DNA of 64,000 bases, from IMG/VR virus record IMGVR_UViG_3300010430_000017, positions 18,545 to 82,544 of that record; one strand, 5' to 3'. Origin of the DNA: a virus. This document shows, piece after piece, positions 15,678 through 22,859 of this stretch; within the stretch, counting starts at the first letter, position 1, and each line of letters begins with the position of its first letter. A program made the position numbers and the translations under genes. The notes under the pieces are model-generated. The model was not told the origin of the DNA, made no database searches, and saw only the letters and a list, made by a program, of their open reading frames with translations.

Positions 15678-16002
15678 TTCCCATAAACTAAACAATGTTT
15701 CACCTCCAGGTATCATTTCTCGCCTTATATCTTCAATTCTAACAGCGTTTCAGTCACCCCCTGGTATCATCATATCAACTCCATCAAAACGTGTCTTAAA
15801 TTACTTGTTTTAATAGCAGAATTAAAAATCATGTTAGATAGTCTGTCACATCCTCTTAGTAATATCCAATTGTTTAACCTGATATATATTCAGTCAATCT
15901 CTTGGAATAATCCTACCTTATTATAATAGCTATAATTCTCTGTATAAAATCCCCAATGATTATAATGATTTAAAATAGTATGAAGAAATATTAAAAATTC
16001 CC

Positions 16003-16031
16003 TTGACGTATAGTCCCTGGCTATGTATAAA
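16003..16031 (+). promoter_or_regulatory. sigma70-like promoter
   Basis: TTGACG at 16003 and TATAAA at 16026 have a 17-base spacer. The leader contains ATCGTTAACAA, also found after the promoter at 16618. Confidence 0.75.
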
Positions 16032-16060
16032 TAATCATCGTTAACAAAAAAGGAAAGATC

Positions 16061-16186
16061 ATGGAAAGAAGAAAAACAAACAGGCAACACAAAAGAACAA
16101 AATGCAAAAACCGTATAGTCCATGCTTGTGTTAATATGCTGAAACAACGAATGATTAATGATGTTAAATATAAAACCATTAAATAA
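16061..16186 (+). CDS. Very small basic protein
   Basis: This encodes 41 residues, strongly basic (MERRKTNRQHKRTKCK), with an AAGGAAAG ribosome site and its own promoter. Such peptides often bind nucleic acid, but no family is recognised. It is followed closely by 16198. Confidence 0.5.
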   Translation: MERRKTNRQHKRTKCKNRIVHACVNMLKQRMINDVKYKTIK

Positions 16187-16197
16187 AAAGGCATAGA

Positions 16198-16614
16198 ATG
16201 AAAGTATATCAACAAATAGCAAGTAAAATCCAGGCTATCGCTAATTGTGAAAAATCAAATAATGTTGAATGGTTTAACAGACACACAGGCGATCTATCAA
16301 GACTTGAGAAAGAATATTTCCCCCATGGTTCAGGCTTTGACAGTATAGTAGGGACAATTATAGAAAAATCAAGCCGGGATAAACTATATATCTTCTTCAA
16401 CTGGCATTGCATGAATGATGGTGGTTATTATGATGGATGGCTTAATCTTGATTTAATTGTAACCCCAGCTTTTCACGGATTTGATCTGAAAATTAAATGG
16501 TACACTAAATCAAATGATAATGATAAGAATAAGGTTCAGAAATATAAACCTTTGATTGAAGAATTCCTGTATGATGAATGGCAGCATACATTAAGTCAAG
16601 AAATTATGGATTAA
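16198..16614 (+). CDS. Conserved mobile-element/phage protein, unknown
   Basis: This encodes 138 residues. HGSGFDSIVGTII, FFNWHCMNDGGYYDGW and LIVTPAFHGFDLKI match a pattern seen in many phages and other mobile elements without assigned function. The ATG has only a weak AAAAGG upstream. It is probably a soluble alpha/beta domain. Confidence 0.65.
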   Translation: MKVYQQIASKIQAIANCEKSNNVEWFNRHTGDLSRLEKEYFPHGSGFDSIVGTIIEKSSRDKLYIFFNWHCMNDGGYYDGWLNLDLIVTPAFHGFDLKIKWYTKSNDNDKNKVQKYKPLIEEFLYDEWQHTLSQEIMD

Positions 16615-16617
16615 GTG

Positions 16618-16646
16618 TTGACATAACGTAAACACAATATTATAAA
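16618..16646 (+). promoter_or_regulatory. sigma70-like promoter
   Basis: TTGACA at 16618 and TATAAA at 16641 have a 17-base spacer. CCATCGTTAACAA follows the start region, as in the leader after 16003. Confidence 0.8.
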
Positions 16647-16681
16647 AGACCATCGTTAACAATATAACAAAGGAAAATAAA

Positions 16682-17287
16682 ATGAGAACAGAAACAACTA
16701 ACATCTATAAGTTTGAAGAATTGTCAAAAGACTCACAGAACAAAGCTATTAATGGTTTTCGGAATAGTGAACACTACCTTTCATATGACTGGTGGGAATA
16801 CACAATTGATTATTGGAAGGCAAGCCTTAACCTTCTGGGGTTCAAAAATACTGAGGTCCGTTTTTCTGGTTTTTGGTCGCAAGGGGATGGCGCAAGTTTT
16901 ACTTGTGATTATATAAACAAAGAAGAAATAATTAACACAATTATTATGTCCGATTTGTGCAGCGTATCAACGGCTGAAAATTATCTGAAGAAATTTAACA
17001 ATGCTGAATCATTTTTGTTTGAATTTCATTTTTGTATAGAGAAAAGCAGTTCAAGATATGTACATGAAAATACTTGCTTTGTGAACTATGAAAATGGCGG
17101 CTCAGAATATTGGTCAAACATAGCGGACGAACTAACTATTTCTATAGAGTCTCTGCGCCTTATACTTTGTGATAAAATCTATAAAGATTTAAAAAATGAG
17201 TATGAATATTTAATGTCAAGGGCTGCTATTATAGAACATATCGGGGCCAATGATTATGAGTTTACCAGTGACGGGGAGCTTCATTAA
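16682..17287 (+). CDS. Conserved phage protein (YKFEELSxDSQNKA / SGFWSQGDGA family)
   Basis: This encodes 201 residues. The opening IYKFEELSKDSQNKAING, the DWWEYTIDYWKA segment and RFSGFWSQGDGASFTC define a family common in phages and integrated elements, sometimes labelled antitoxin-like without direct evidence. An AAAGGAAAAT lies before the ATG. Function unknown. Confidence 0.7.
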   Translation: MRTETTNIYKFEELSKDSQNKAINGFRNSEHYLSYDWWEYTIDYWKASLNLLGFKNTEVRFSGFWSQGDGASFTCDYINKEEIINTIIMSDLCSVSTAENYLKKFNNAESFLFEFHFCIEKSSSRYVHENTCFVNYENGGSEYWSNIADELTISIESLRLILCDKIYKDLKNEYEYLMSRAAIIEHIGANDYEFTSDGELH

Positions 17288-17290
17288 TAC

Positions 17291-17319
17291 TTGACATTGG
17301 CTACCAAACACGATAAAGA
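17291..17319 (+). promoter_or_regulatory. sigma70-like promoter, weak -10
   Basis: TTGACA at 17291 and TAAAGA at 17314 have a 17-base spacer, just after the preceding stop. Confidence 0.6.
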
Positions 17320-17354
17320 ACAAGGAAACAATAATTAATATAAAGGAGATAAAG

Positions 17355-17522
17355 ATGGCGACATACATTAACATAAAAGAAAATGGACAGACAGAAACAC
17401 TTGATGAATTCGAAACATACAGTGAAGCAAAGAAAATGCTTGTTGAGTATAAAATAGCGTCATCTTATTACTCCGGGGCTTATCTGTCGTCAAGATCAAC
17501 TAAAGAGTGGAAGGAAAACTAA
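17355..17522 (+). CDS. Small hypothetical protein
   Basis: This encodes 55 residues beginning MATYINIKENGQTETLDEF, with EAKKMLVEYKIASSYYSG later. It resembles small phage proteins with a beta-beta-alpha layout. An AAAGGAG precedes the ATG and the end overlaps the next ATG (TAATG). Confidence 0.55.
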   Translation: MATYINIKENGQTETLDEFETYSEAKKMLVEYKIASSYYSGAYLSSRSTKEWKEN

Positions 17523-17665
17523 TGCAAAACCTTACATACAAAAATATATCAAGATTAGCTGAAGATTGTGAAAAGAAAGCACTTGCTAAGAAGAAAGCAA
17601 AGCTCGAGAAGAACAAAAGACAATTTGAGAAACTTTATCGGTTGTTTAATAAAGGAGGTAAATAA
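17522..17665 (+). CDS. Small lysine-rich helical protein
   Basis: This encodes 47 residues, mostly one basic helix (CEKKALAKKKAKLEKNKRQF). It is coupled to its neighbours by TAATG overlaps at both ends, and its last codons carry the AAAGGAGG for the next gene. Function unknown. Confidence 0.55.
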   Translation: MQNLTYKNISRLAEDCEKKALAKKKAKLEKNKRQFEKLYRLFNKGGK

Positions 17666-17865
17666 TGCAAGGAATTAATAAAAAAGGTCTGGATATAATA
17701 TGCAACAAATCAATACAACTTTATAAACTCCAATTATCAACAAAACTTAAAGCTCAACGCCGGGTATTAGTCACACAGTTGATTAGCACAGGTAATGAAA
17801 AATATACTGTAGCTATTGAAACCCTGGACGCTGAATTGAATGAAATTATGGAGGTTGAGGTATGA
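17665..17865 (+). CDS. Small helical protein, unknown
   Basis: This encodes 66 residues, helical, starting MQGINKKGLDIICNKSIQ, with a perfect AAAGGAGG before the ATG. Its end overlaps the next gene by four bases. Confidence 0.55.
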   Translation: MQGINKKGLDIICNKSIQLYKLQLSTKLKAQRRVLVTQLISTGNEKYTVAIETLDAELNEIMEVEV

Positions 17866-18278
17866 AAGTAAATGAATACGGAAAACAATTCTTTCTTTAT
17901 GCTAAAGGTTGGTATTATAAATCGGAGAATATCTGGGATGATCTTTTGAAACTTTACGCAATGCATCATTTTGTTGCTGAAGACTGTCATTATAAACCAG
18001 AAATTTTCCACAAGGTTACTAAATGTGCACTTGAATGCGTTATGAATAATTCCAGGGATAGAAGTATTAGTCTTATTCAAAAACTATTAGAAGAATTATC
18101 CCCTAATCATTGGTTAAGGGGGTTTAATAATGAAGATTATGTATATAAATATGAAGAGGAAGTATTAAACCTTTGTTTTAGTATCATGAGTATTGAAACT
18201 ATAGAGAATCTTAACCCTGAAAAAGATTGTGATTTTAATGTCTTGCCTAAAAGGAAAAATAAAACACAGGATTTTTAA
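17862..18278 (+). CDS. Hypothetical phage protein
   Basis: This encodes 138 residues, rich in aromatic and Cys/His residues (MHHFVAEDCHYKPEIFHKVTKCALEC), with no recognised domain. The ATG overlaps the end of the preceding gene. It is last in its operon before a promoter. Confidence 0.55.
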   Translation: MKVNEYGKQFFLYAKGWYYKSENIWDDLLKLYAMHHFVAEDCHYKPEIFHKVTKCALECVMNNSRDRSISLIQKLLEELSPNHWLRGFNNEDYVYKYEEEVLNLCFSIMSIETIENLNPEKDCDFNVLPKRKNKTQDF

Positions 18279-18286
18279 AATAACCA

Positions 18287-18315
18287 TTGACAAGCTGATA
18301 ATGGTTTAGTATATC
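18287..18315 (+). promoter_or_regulatory. sigma70-like promoter with flanking inverted repeat
   Basis: TTGACA at 18287 and TATATC at 18310 have a 17-base spacer. AACCATT at 18282 and AATGGTT at 18300 form an inverted repeat covering the -35, a possible operator. Confidence 0.75.
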
Positions 18316-18357
18316 TTACCCATCAACGAAGTTAACTGAATAGCAAAGAGGCACAAA

Positions 18358-19668
18358 ATGAAATACGAAGAATTAAACGAGAAAGTAGTCACAATGGTAG
18401 GTTCAGGAAGTTTTTGTGATGGGCTAACTATCTTGAGAGAAAAAAACAGACTTTACGCTGCCCCGGCGGTATCTAATCCCAAAAAGATAGGGTATTTTAC
18501 AGAGCAGAAAATTGATAAATGCAATGATTCAGGCTATTTTTTTCTACCTTACACAGAACTAATCCGTGAAAAATTCGGTATCATGACTAAGCCCGGTAAA
18601 TTCTTTAAACATTGTCTGCCTGATTCAACTGATAAAGATATTCAAAAAATGGTGGCTGAATATTACACAATGATAAATGAATTTACTGATATCTCTAAGT
18701 CTGATTTCCATTTATCAAATGATATTAAAAAGTATTACCATTCTAATATTTATGAAGGTTACGGCGGCAGTTTAGGGAATAGCTGCATGAAACATACAGA
18801 ATGTCAAGATTATCTTACATTCTATGAAAATTATAATGTCAAAATCTTAGTATTAAAATCAGGTGATAAGATAAAAGGACGGGCCTTGATATGGGAAAAT
18901 GTAAATTTCCCTGGATTGTGTAAAACTTTGGATTTTATGGATAGGATTTATGTCAATAACGATAACGATATTGAATTATTTAAATCCTATGCTGACAAAC
19001 ACAATATAGTTCATAAATATAAACAAAGCTATAATGACAAAGAAACATTTGTTTACCAACAACAACAATTTGAAGATCATATTATAATTGAACAAACAAA
19101 TAGTCTTGATATTGATTCATGGCCCTATGTTGATACCATGGCAAATATGGATGATAATGGCAATCTCTGTAATATTTCTACGTCCGAATATTATATCAAT
19201 TTAGAAGAAACAGACGGGAGTAACTCAGAGACTATAGGAAGGGCAATTTGTGAAGATTGCGGTAATAGATTTGACTCAGAAAATGAAGGAATTTATGTAG
19301 AAAACCATGGCCATGTTTGTGATAATTGCCAAGAGGAATATAGTTATTGTGAAGATTGCGACACCTATTCGCACTATGATAATGGTTCGTATGTTGAGGA
19401 TGAACAACGGTTTATTTGTGATAGTTGTTTGAGTGAAGATTATTATTGTTGTGAAGCATGTAACAACTATCACAAATATGATAAAGACTTTGAACATGAT
19501 TATAGTCATTACTGCCGGGAGTGTTTTGATGAGTTATCTGAGCAATGCGAAGATTGTAATTGTATAGTTGATAAAGACGATATCAAGTGTTATGATGATA
19601 ACGAATACTTGTGTAGTGATTGTTATAATGATAGAGTTGACGCTGAAGAAACTGAAGAGGTGGCATAA
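18358..19668 (+). CDS. Multi-zinc-ribbon protein with conserved N-terminal domain
   Basis: This encodes 436 residues. The N-terminal half contains YGGSLGNSCMKH, LKSGDKIKGRALIW and MDRIYVNNDND, a pattern seen in other large-phage hypothetical proteins. From about residue 295 there are at least four Cys-rich zinc-ribbon-like units (CEDCGNRF, CDNCQEEYSYCEDC, CDSCLSEDYYCCEAC, CEDCNC...CSDCYND) with very acidic linkers. Its stop overlaps the ATG of the metallopeptidase, whose C-terminus also carries such a ribbon, so the two may act together. Confidence 0.65.
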   Translation: MKYEELNEKVVTMVGSGSFCDGLTILREKNRLYAAPAVSNPKKIGYFTEQKIDKCNDSGYFFLPYTELIREKFGIMTKPGKFFKHCLPDSTDKDIQKMVAEYYTMINEFTDISKSDFHLSNDIKKYYHSNIYEGYGGSLGNSCMKHTECQDYLTFYENYNVKILVLKSGDKIKGRALIWENVNFPGLCKTLDFMDRIYVNNDNDIELFKSYADKHNIVHKYKQSYNDKETFVYQQQQFEDHIIIEQTNSLDIDSWPYVDTMANMDDNGNLCNISTSEYYINLEETDGSNSETIGRAICEDCGNRFDSENEGIYVENHGHVCDNCQEEYSYCEDCDTYSHYDNGSYVEDEQRFICDSCLSEDYYCCEACNNYHKYDKDFEHDYSHYCRECFDELSEQCEDCNCIVDKDDIKCYDDNEYLCSDCYNDRVDAEETEEVA

Positions 19669-20561
19669 TGAAGATTCTCAAAGAAATGTACATGATTAAC
19701 AGCGCTTCAGGTAATGAAAATGAACTCCAAATCTATATCAGAAAACAACTGGATAGTATTGGTATTGAATATTATATTGACAAATACAATCAAACATACA
19801 ATTTGAATCACAAGCACAAGCCATTAGTTTCTGCCCATGCTGATCAGGTGGGAACAAAACCCCTAAGATGGATTAAAGAATCAAACGATAAAATATACAG
19901 TCATGATAACCTTGGCGCTGATGATAAAAATGGTGTATTTATTGTCCTTGAGTTGTTAAAGAAGTATCCCAATTTGAATTTCATTCTATCGAATCAAGAG
20001 GAAGTCGGTGGACTATGTGATAAATTATTGGAGCAAAACAAGGATAAATTAAAATCAATACCTTACGGGCTTATATTTGACAGAAAAGGTAACGGTGATA
20101 TCATTGGAACAGGTAATCAATATTGCTGTGAAGAATTCGAGCAGGATTTGGAGGCAGTAGGTGAAGATTTTGGTTATAAAGCAAATATCGGTGTTTGGAG
20201 TGATGCGGATACTATATCGGATTATATCAGTTGTGTGAACCTTAGTTGTGGATATTATAACGCTCATACAGCTAACGAGTACACAATAAAATCCGAAGTC
20301 ATTAATTGCTTTGATTTTAGTTGTGAGATAATCAATAAGATTACTAAACGATACCCAGCGCCGGATAAAACTTTCGATTATTACATGGATGAATGGACAG
20401 CGCAGGAAATGGATAGTTTTAATCATGGTTGCTGCCCATGTTGCGGAGTTGATTTTGAATATAATCTATCGCATGATTGTTATTGTGATAATTGCGGCCT
20501 TGACCTAATTGACTTTGAAAATGAAATATACTTTGAATCCGAAGATTATTTATACGATTAA
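19668..20561 (+). CDS. Metallopeptidase, M20/M42-like, with C-terminal zinc ribbon
   Basis: This 297-residue protein is a di-zinc aminopeptidase-type enzyme. The metal-site sequence runs SAHADQVG near residue 57, LGADDKNGV near 85 (bridging Asp), NQEEVGG near 110 (catalytic Glu pair), WSDADTIS near 180 and YNAHTANEYT near 200. From about 240 to 280 a Cys4 ribbon (CCPCC...CYCDNC) is added, unlike cellular M20/M42 peptidases. It is translationally coupled to the zinc-ribbon protein upstream. Enzyme class is fairly firm; substrate unknown. Confidence 0.75.
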   Translation: MKILKEMYMINSASGNENELQIYIRKQLDSIGIEYYIDKYNQTYNLNHKHKPLVSAHADQVGTKPLRWIKESNDKIYSHDNLGADDKNGVFIVLELLKKYPNLNFILSNQEEVGGLCDKLLEQNKDKLKSIPYGLIFDRKGNGDIIGTGNQYCCEEFEQDLEAVGEDFGYKANIGVWSDADTISDYISCVNLSCGYYNAHTANEYTIKSEVINCFDFSCEIINKITKRYPAPDKTFDYYMDEWTAQEMDSFNHGCCPCCGVDFEYNLSHDCYCDNCGLDLIDFENEIYFESEDYLYD

Positions 20562-20570
20562 GGACATACT

Positions 20571-20705
20571 ATGAAAAATCACTACATGTTTATCTGCAAA
20601 GGCACAAAACAAAAACAACCAGGAAAGAAATTTGACAATCTCAACAATATAAAACAACATCAAAAAAGAATCATTGAGAGTAATAGGTACAGAAATGGAA
20701 GATAA
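20571..20705 (+). CDS. Small basic protein
   Basis: This encodes 44 residues, rich in Lys, Gln, Asn and Arg (KGTKQKQPGKKFDNLNN), with an AAGGAC before the ATG and an eleven-base overlap with the next start. No family is recognised. Confidence 0.45.
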   Translation: MKNHYMFICKGTKQKQPGKKFDNLNNIKQHQKRIIESNRYRNGR

Positions 20706-20859
20706 ACTATCCGAAAGAATTGTTGAACTATCTAAGCAACGAAGGCTTGCAAGAAAGAAACTTCAAACAACTAAAACTATAGAGATATCCGGGCAGATTA
20801 AAGAATGTAAGATAATGTTAAATTTCTTGTTGACAGACAAACATTATCTTGATATGTAA
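20695..20859 (+). CDS. Small helical protein
   Basis: This encodes 54 residues starting MEDKLSERIVELSKQRRLARKK, a basic helical protein. The start at 20695 overlaps the preceding gene; an upstream in-frame start lacks an SD. Unknown role. Confidence 0.45.
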   Translation: MEDKLSERIVELSKQRRLARKKLQTTKTIEISGQIKECKIMLNFLLTDKHYLDM

Positions 20860-20895
20860 TAACTATGAATAATACTAATAAAAAAGGGGAGTGCA

Positions 20896-21066
20896 ATGAT
20901 TGAAAATTTCACAGATATGGTAGGAAAAACAATTAAATCAGTTGACGAGTCTTCACAAAATTGTGTGGTAATTACATTCACCGACGATACAAAAGTGTCT
21001 GTTTATGCTGAAAGTCACTCGTCGCCTTATAGTTTTCCATACTTTGAGTTCGAAACAGAAGACTAA
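20896..21066 (+). CDS. Small beta-rich protein
   Basis: This encodes 56 residues with the pattern MVGKTIKSVDES, CVVITFTDDTKVSVYA, typical of a small beta-hairpin domain found in phage and bacterial hypothetical proteins. An AAGGGGAG lies before the ATG and the stop overlaps the next start (TAATG). Confidence 0.55.
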   Translation: MIENFTDMVGKTIKSVDESSQNCVVITFTDDTKVSVYAESHSSPYSFPYFEFETED

Positions 21067-21323
21067 TGAGCAAACTTACCGCATACGACCACGAAAGCAT
21101 ATTGTTGCATTTCTCGGGGAGATTATACCAAAGATATAATATCTTTAAGAATGCCAGAATACTACAACAGGATTTCAAGCGTCTGGTCAGTAGTGGTGAG
21201 GCTGTTAAGATGTGGGATTATGATAAGACAAAGGCGGCTTATGTTACACGGTATGAACAAGCTAAGGTGCTGTTTGTGTGGTCCCATGAACATAAGATGG
21301 CTAAAACAGCACTAACTTTGTAA
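21066..21323 (+). CDS. Hypothetical helical protein
   Basis: This encodes 85 residues, mainly helical and basic, with no recognised domain. It starts at the TAATG overlap with the preceding gene. It is the last gene before a noncoding block of about 780 bases. Confidence 0.5.
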   Translation: MSKLTAYDHESILLHFSGRLYQRYNIFKNARILQQDFKRLVSSGEAVKMWDYDKTKAAYVTRYEQAKVLFVWSHEHKMAKTALTL

Positions 21324-21333
21324 CTTTCTAAAT

Positions 21334-21352
21334 GATAATGATTATCATTATG
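21334..21352. promoter_or_regulatory. Fur-box-like palindrome
   Basis: GATAATGATTATCATTATG differs from the 19-bp Fur consensus GATAATGATAATCATTATC at the central base and the last base. ATAATGAT-T-ATCATTAT is a perfect palindrome. It lies 10 bases after the stop of 21066-21323, in noncoding DNA. Confidence 0.5.
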
Positions 21353-21370
21353 ACAGGAATAGGCAAGTTT
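21351..21370. repeat. 20-bp direct repeat, left copy
   Basis: TGACAGGAATAGGCAAGTTT is repeated exactly at 21984-22003, in the same orientation. The two copies bracket a block of 613 bases with no supported phage gene. Confidence 0.85.
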
Positions 21371-21983
21371 TTGGTTTTGGTTGATAATAAAACATAAGAT
21401 TATTCTGCATAATACCTGCTATTAGCTTAGGCTTTAAAAATAGTGCTTTAAATTGACGTTTAGGTAAGGGTTGATACGATGGTATAGACCAATGTCTAAA
21501 ACGCTCTTAAAAAGGCAATTTATACGCACTGAGCTAATACTTTTGCAATAGAATAATCCTTAGTTGATCTCCAGGATTACACAAAACTCATTGGCATCTA
21601 TTTTGCAGAATGATTTGCAAAAGAAAAAACAAAGAAAAGAAAAAGAAAAAAAGAAAAGAACCAAAAGAAAAAAAGAAAAAGAAAAGAAAATAAAAAGAAA
21701 ATATTTATAGGGTATAAAAGAACATTATTCGCTTCGCTCATTGTAGCCTTTCACTGCGTTAGCTTTTCTTTTATTCTTTTTACAACACTAAACCTTCCTA
21801 TCTCTTGGCTGATTATGGGTTGTTTAAGGCTTAAGTTATTAAAATCTTTGTCTTTTGGACAAGTATTAAGACTTTTAGTAGTTACTTTTAAGTCTTGTGC
21901 AGTTAAAGCATTGTTGTGGGCAAAGAATGTAAATTCTGACAAGTGTATCTGGTGTTCTTTTGTATAGAAACAAATAGGTAATT
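21371..21983. other. Noncoding block between 20-bp direct repeats
   Basis: This 613-base segment differs from its surroundings. It contains a purine-rich tract, a CGCTTCGCTCA sequence near 21730, and only one ORF of note, on the - strand. There is no SD-linked gene on the + strand. It looks like an insertion or a relic of a host or plasmid element. Confidence 0.5.
21619..21701. repeat. Polypurine tract (A/G-rich low-complexity)
   Basis: About 83 bases are almost only A and G in an AAAAG-like rhythm, broken by C at 21630, CC at 21661 and T at 21691. It is the longest one-strand purine run in the window. Confidence 0.85.
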
Positions 21984-21999
21984 TGACAGGAATAGGCAA
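21751..21999 (-). CDS. Doubtful ORF inside the direct-repeat block
   Basis: An 82-codon frame begins at a TTG within the right direct repeat (reading LPIPVKLPICFYTKEHQ) and ends KRIKEKLTQ. The composition is protein-like, and the frame is open a few codons further upstream, but there is no SD or ATG. It may be a gene fragment carried in with the block. No family is recognised. Confidence 0.25.
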   Translation of the reverse strand: MPIPVKLPICFYTKEHQIHLSEFTFFAHNNALTAQDLKVTTKSLNTCPKDKDFNNLSLKQPIISQEIGRFSVVKRIKEKLTQ

Positions 22000-22003
22000 G
22001 TTT
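21984..22003. repeat. 20-bp direct repeat, right copy
   Basis: Exact copy of 21351-21370, 633 bases away. On the - strand both copies would encode NLPIPV in the same frame. Confidence 0.85.
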
Positions 22004-22043
22004 CTACAATAGTCGAAATAACATTATTAACTTAAAATAATCG

Positions 22044-22072
22044 TTGACTTAGTTTCTGGTATGAGATAAGAA
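22044..22072 (+). promoter_or_regulatory. sigma70-like promoter
   Basis: TTGACT at 22044 and TAAGAA at 22067 have a 17-base spacer; the -10 is weaker than in the other copies. It should drive 22102 onward. Confidence 0.6.
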
Positions 22073-22101
22073 ATATCTTAAATAAATAAAGGAGAAAACA
22101 A

Positions 22102-22260
22102 ATGCTTATACTTTGGATTATTACAGGTTGTTTTATTGGGTTTATGGGTGTAGAGGTTATAGCTTCAATTACTAAAACTCAATGGCCAGTTTTATTAAAT
22201 TTAATGGCGTCTTTTGTTGGAGGGTTTTTAGCTTACAATTGGGCTATCGGGGTTTTCTAA
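22102..22260 (+). CDS. Small two-TM membrane protein
   Basis: This encodes 52 residues, nearly all hydrophobic, in two segments with a short polar loop (TKTQ). An AAAGGAG lies before the ATG and the stop overlaps the next ATG. Role unknown. Confidence 0.6.
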   Translation: MLILWIITGCFIGFMGVEVIASITKTQWPVLLNLMASFVGGFLAYNWAIGVF

Positions 22261-22496
22261 TGAAGTACATAACGTTTAACATAATCGGATTTTTACTGGT
22301 TTTATTATTAGCTGAAATTGATGGTAGTTCAATGAGAGAAAAAGAAATCTATGTGCCGCCTGTATTATCAATAGCTATTGACAAAACAAACATACCTATT
22401 CATTGTCTGGGGATTCAATCCGATACAAGAAAGAAATTTAGTACAAAAACATTGACAAGGAATGGTCGTAGGGTTTATAATAATTGTAAGTATTAA
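22260..22496 (+). CDS. Small protein with N-terminal hydrophobic segment
   Basis: This encodes 78 residues. A hydrophobic stretch (FNIIGFLLVLLLAEI) is followed by a polar, basic C-terminus. It could be membrane-anchored or exported, although no clear cleavage site is seen. It is coupled to the membrane protein before it by TAATG. Confidence 0.55.
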   Translation: MKYITFNIIGFLLVLLLAEIDGSSMREKEIYVPPVLSIAIDKTNIPIHCLGIQSDTRKKFSTKTLTRNGRRVYNNCKY

Positions 22497-22511
22497 TATA
22501 AAGGATATAAT

Positions 22512-22817
22512 ATGAAAGTATTAGTGATTTTCGATCTAATCCCAGAAGAAACAAAAAAGGCTATCGTGGATATGACTCAAGAGGAATATGATTACTTCAA
22601 ACAAGGTGACGGCTGTATCATCGGCACGATGGGGAATACAGATGAACAAGAGGTAATTGTGAATGTGATAAATAATGCTTTTTGTGAGGATGAAAAATGC
22701 AAAGAATATTGCGAAAATGACCAAGAGCTTAAGTATTTCGGTAAATTCGAACATCAAGAGAATACTTCGGATCTACGTGGTGTTGATTATATGATTTATT
22801 GCGGGTGCTTTCTTTAA
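22512..22817 (+). CDS. Conserved phage protein (MKVLVIFDxIPEETK family)
   Basis: This encodes 101 residues. The opening MKVLVIFDLIPEETKKAIV followed by TQEEYDYF is typical of a small family found in many phages. Several cysteines lie in the C-terminal half. An AAAGGATA precedes the ATG. Function unknown. Confidence 0.65.
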   Translation: MKVLVIFDLIPEETKKAIVDMTQEEYDYFKQGDGCIIGTMGNTDEQEVIVNVINNAFCEDEKCKEYCENDQELKYFGKFEHQENTSDLRGVDYMIYCGCFL

Positions 22818-22859
22818 GCTGAGGGGATGTAAAGCGATAAAATAAAAAAGGGGAATCAG

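Larger units (their letters stand above)
15243..15990. other. Noncoding repeat-rich, AT-rich block (origin or control region candidate)
   Basis: About 750 bases have no supported gene; short ORFs here lack SD sites and protein-like composition. The block holds direct repeats at its left end, a very AT-rich stretch at about 15515-15600 (CTTATTAATTTATTTATAA type), two sigma54-like sites and a repeated CC(A/T)GGTATCAT motif near 15705 and 15760. The mix of iterated repeats with AT-rich DNA suits a replication origin or a complex control region. Confidence 0.5.

Noticed and set aside
15243-16000. Short ORFs on both strands of the repeat block
   Set aside because: They lack SD sites, have low-complexity translations and run through direct repeats and promoter elements.
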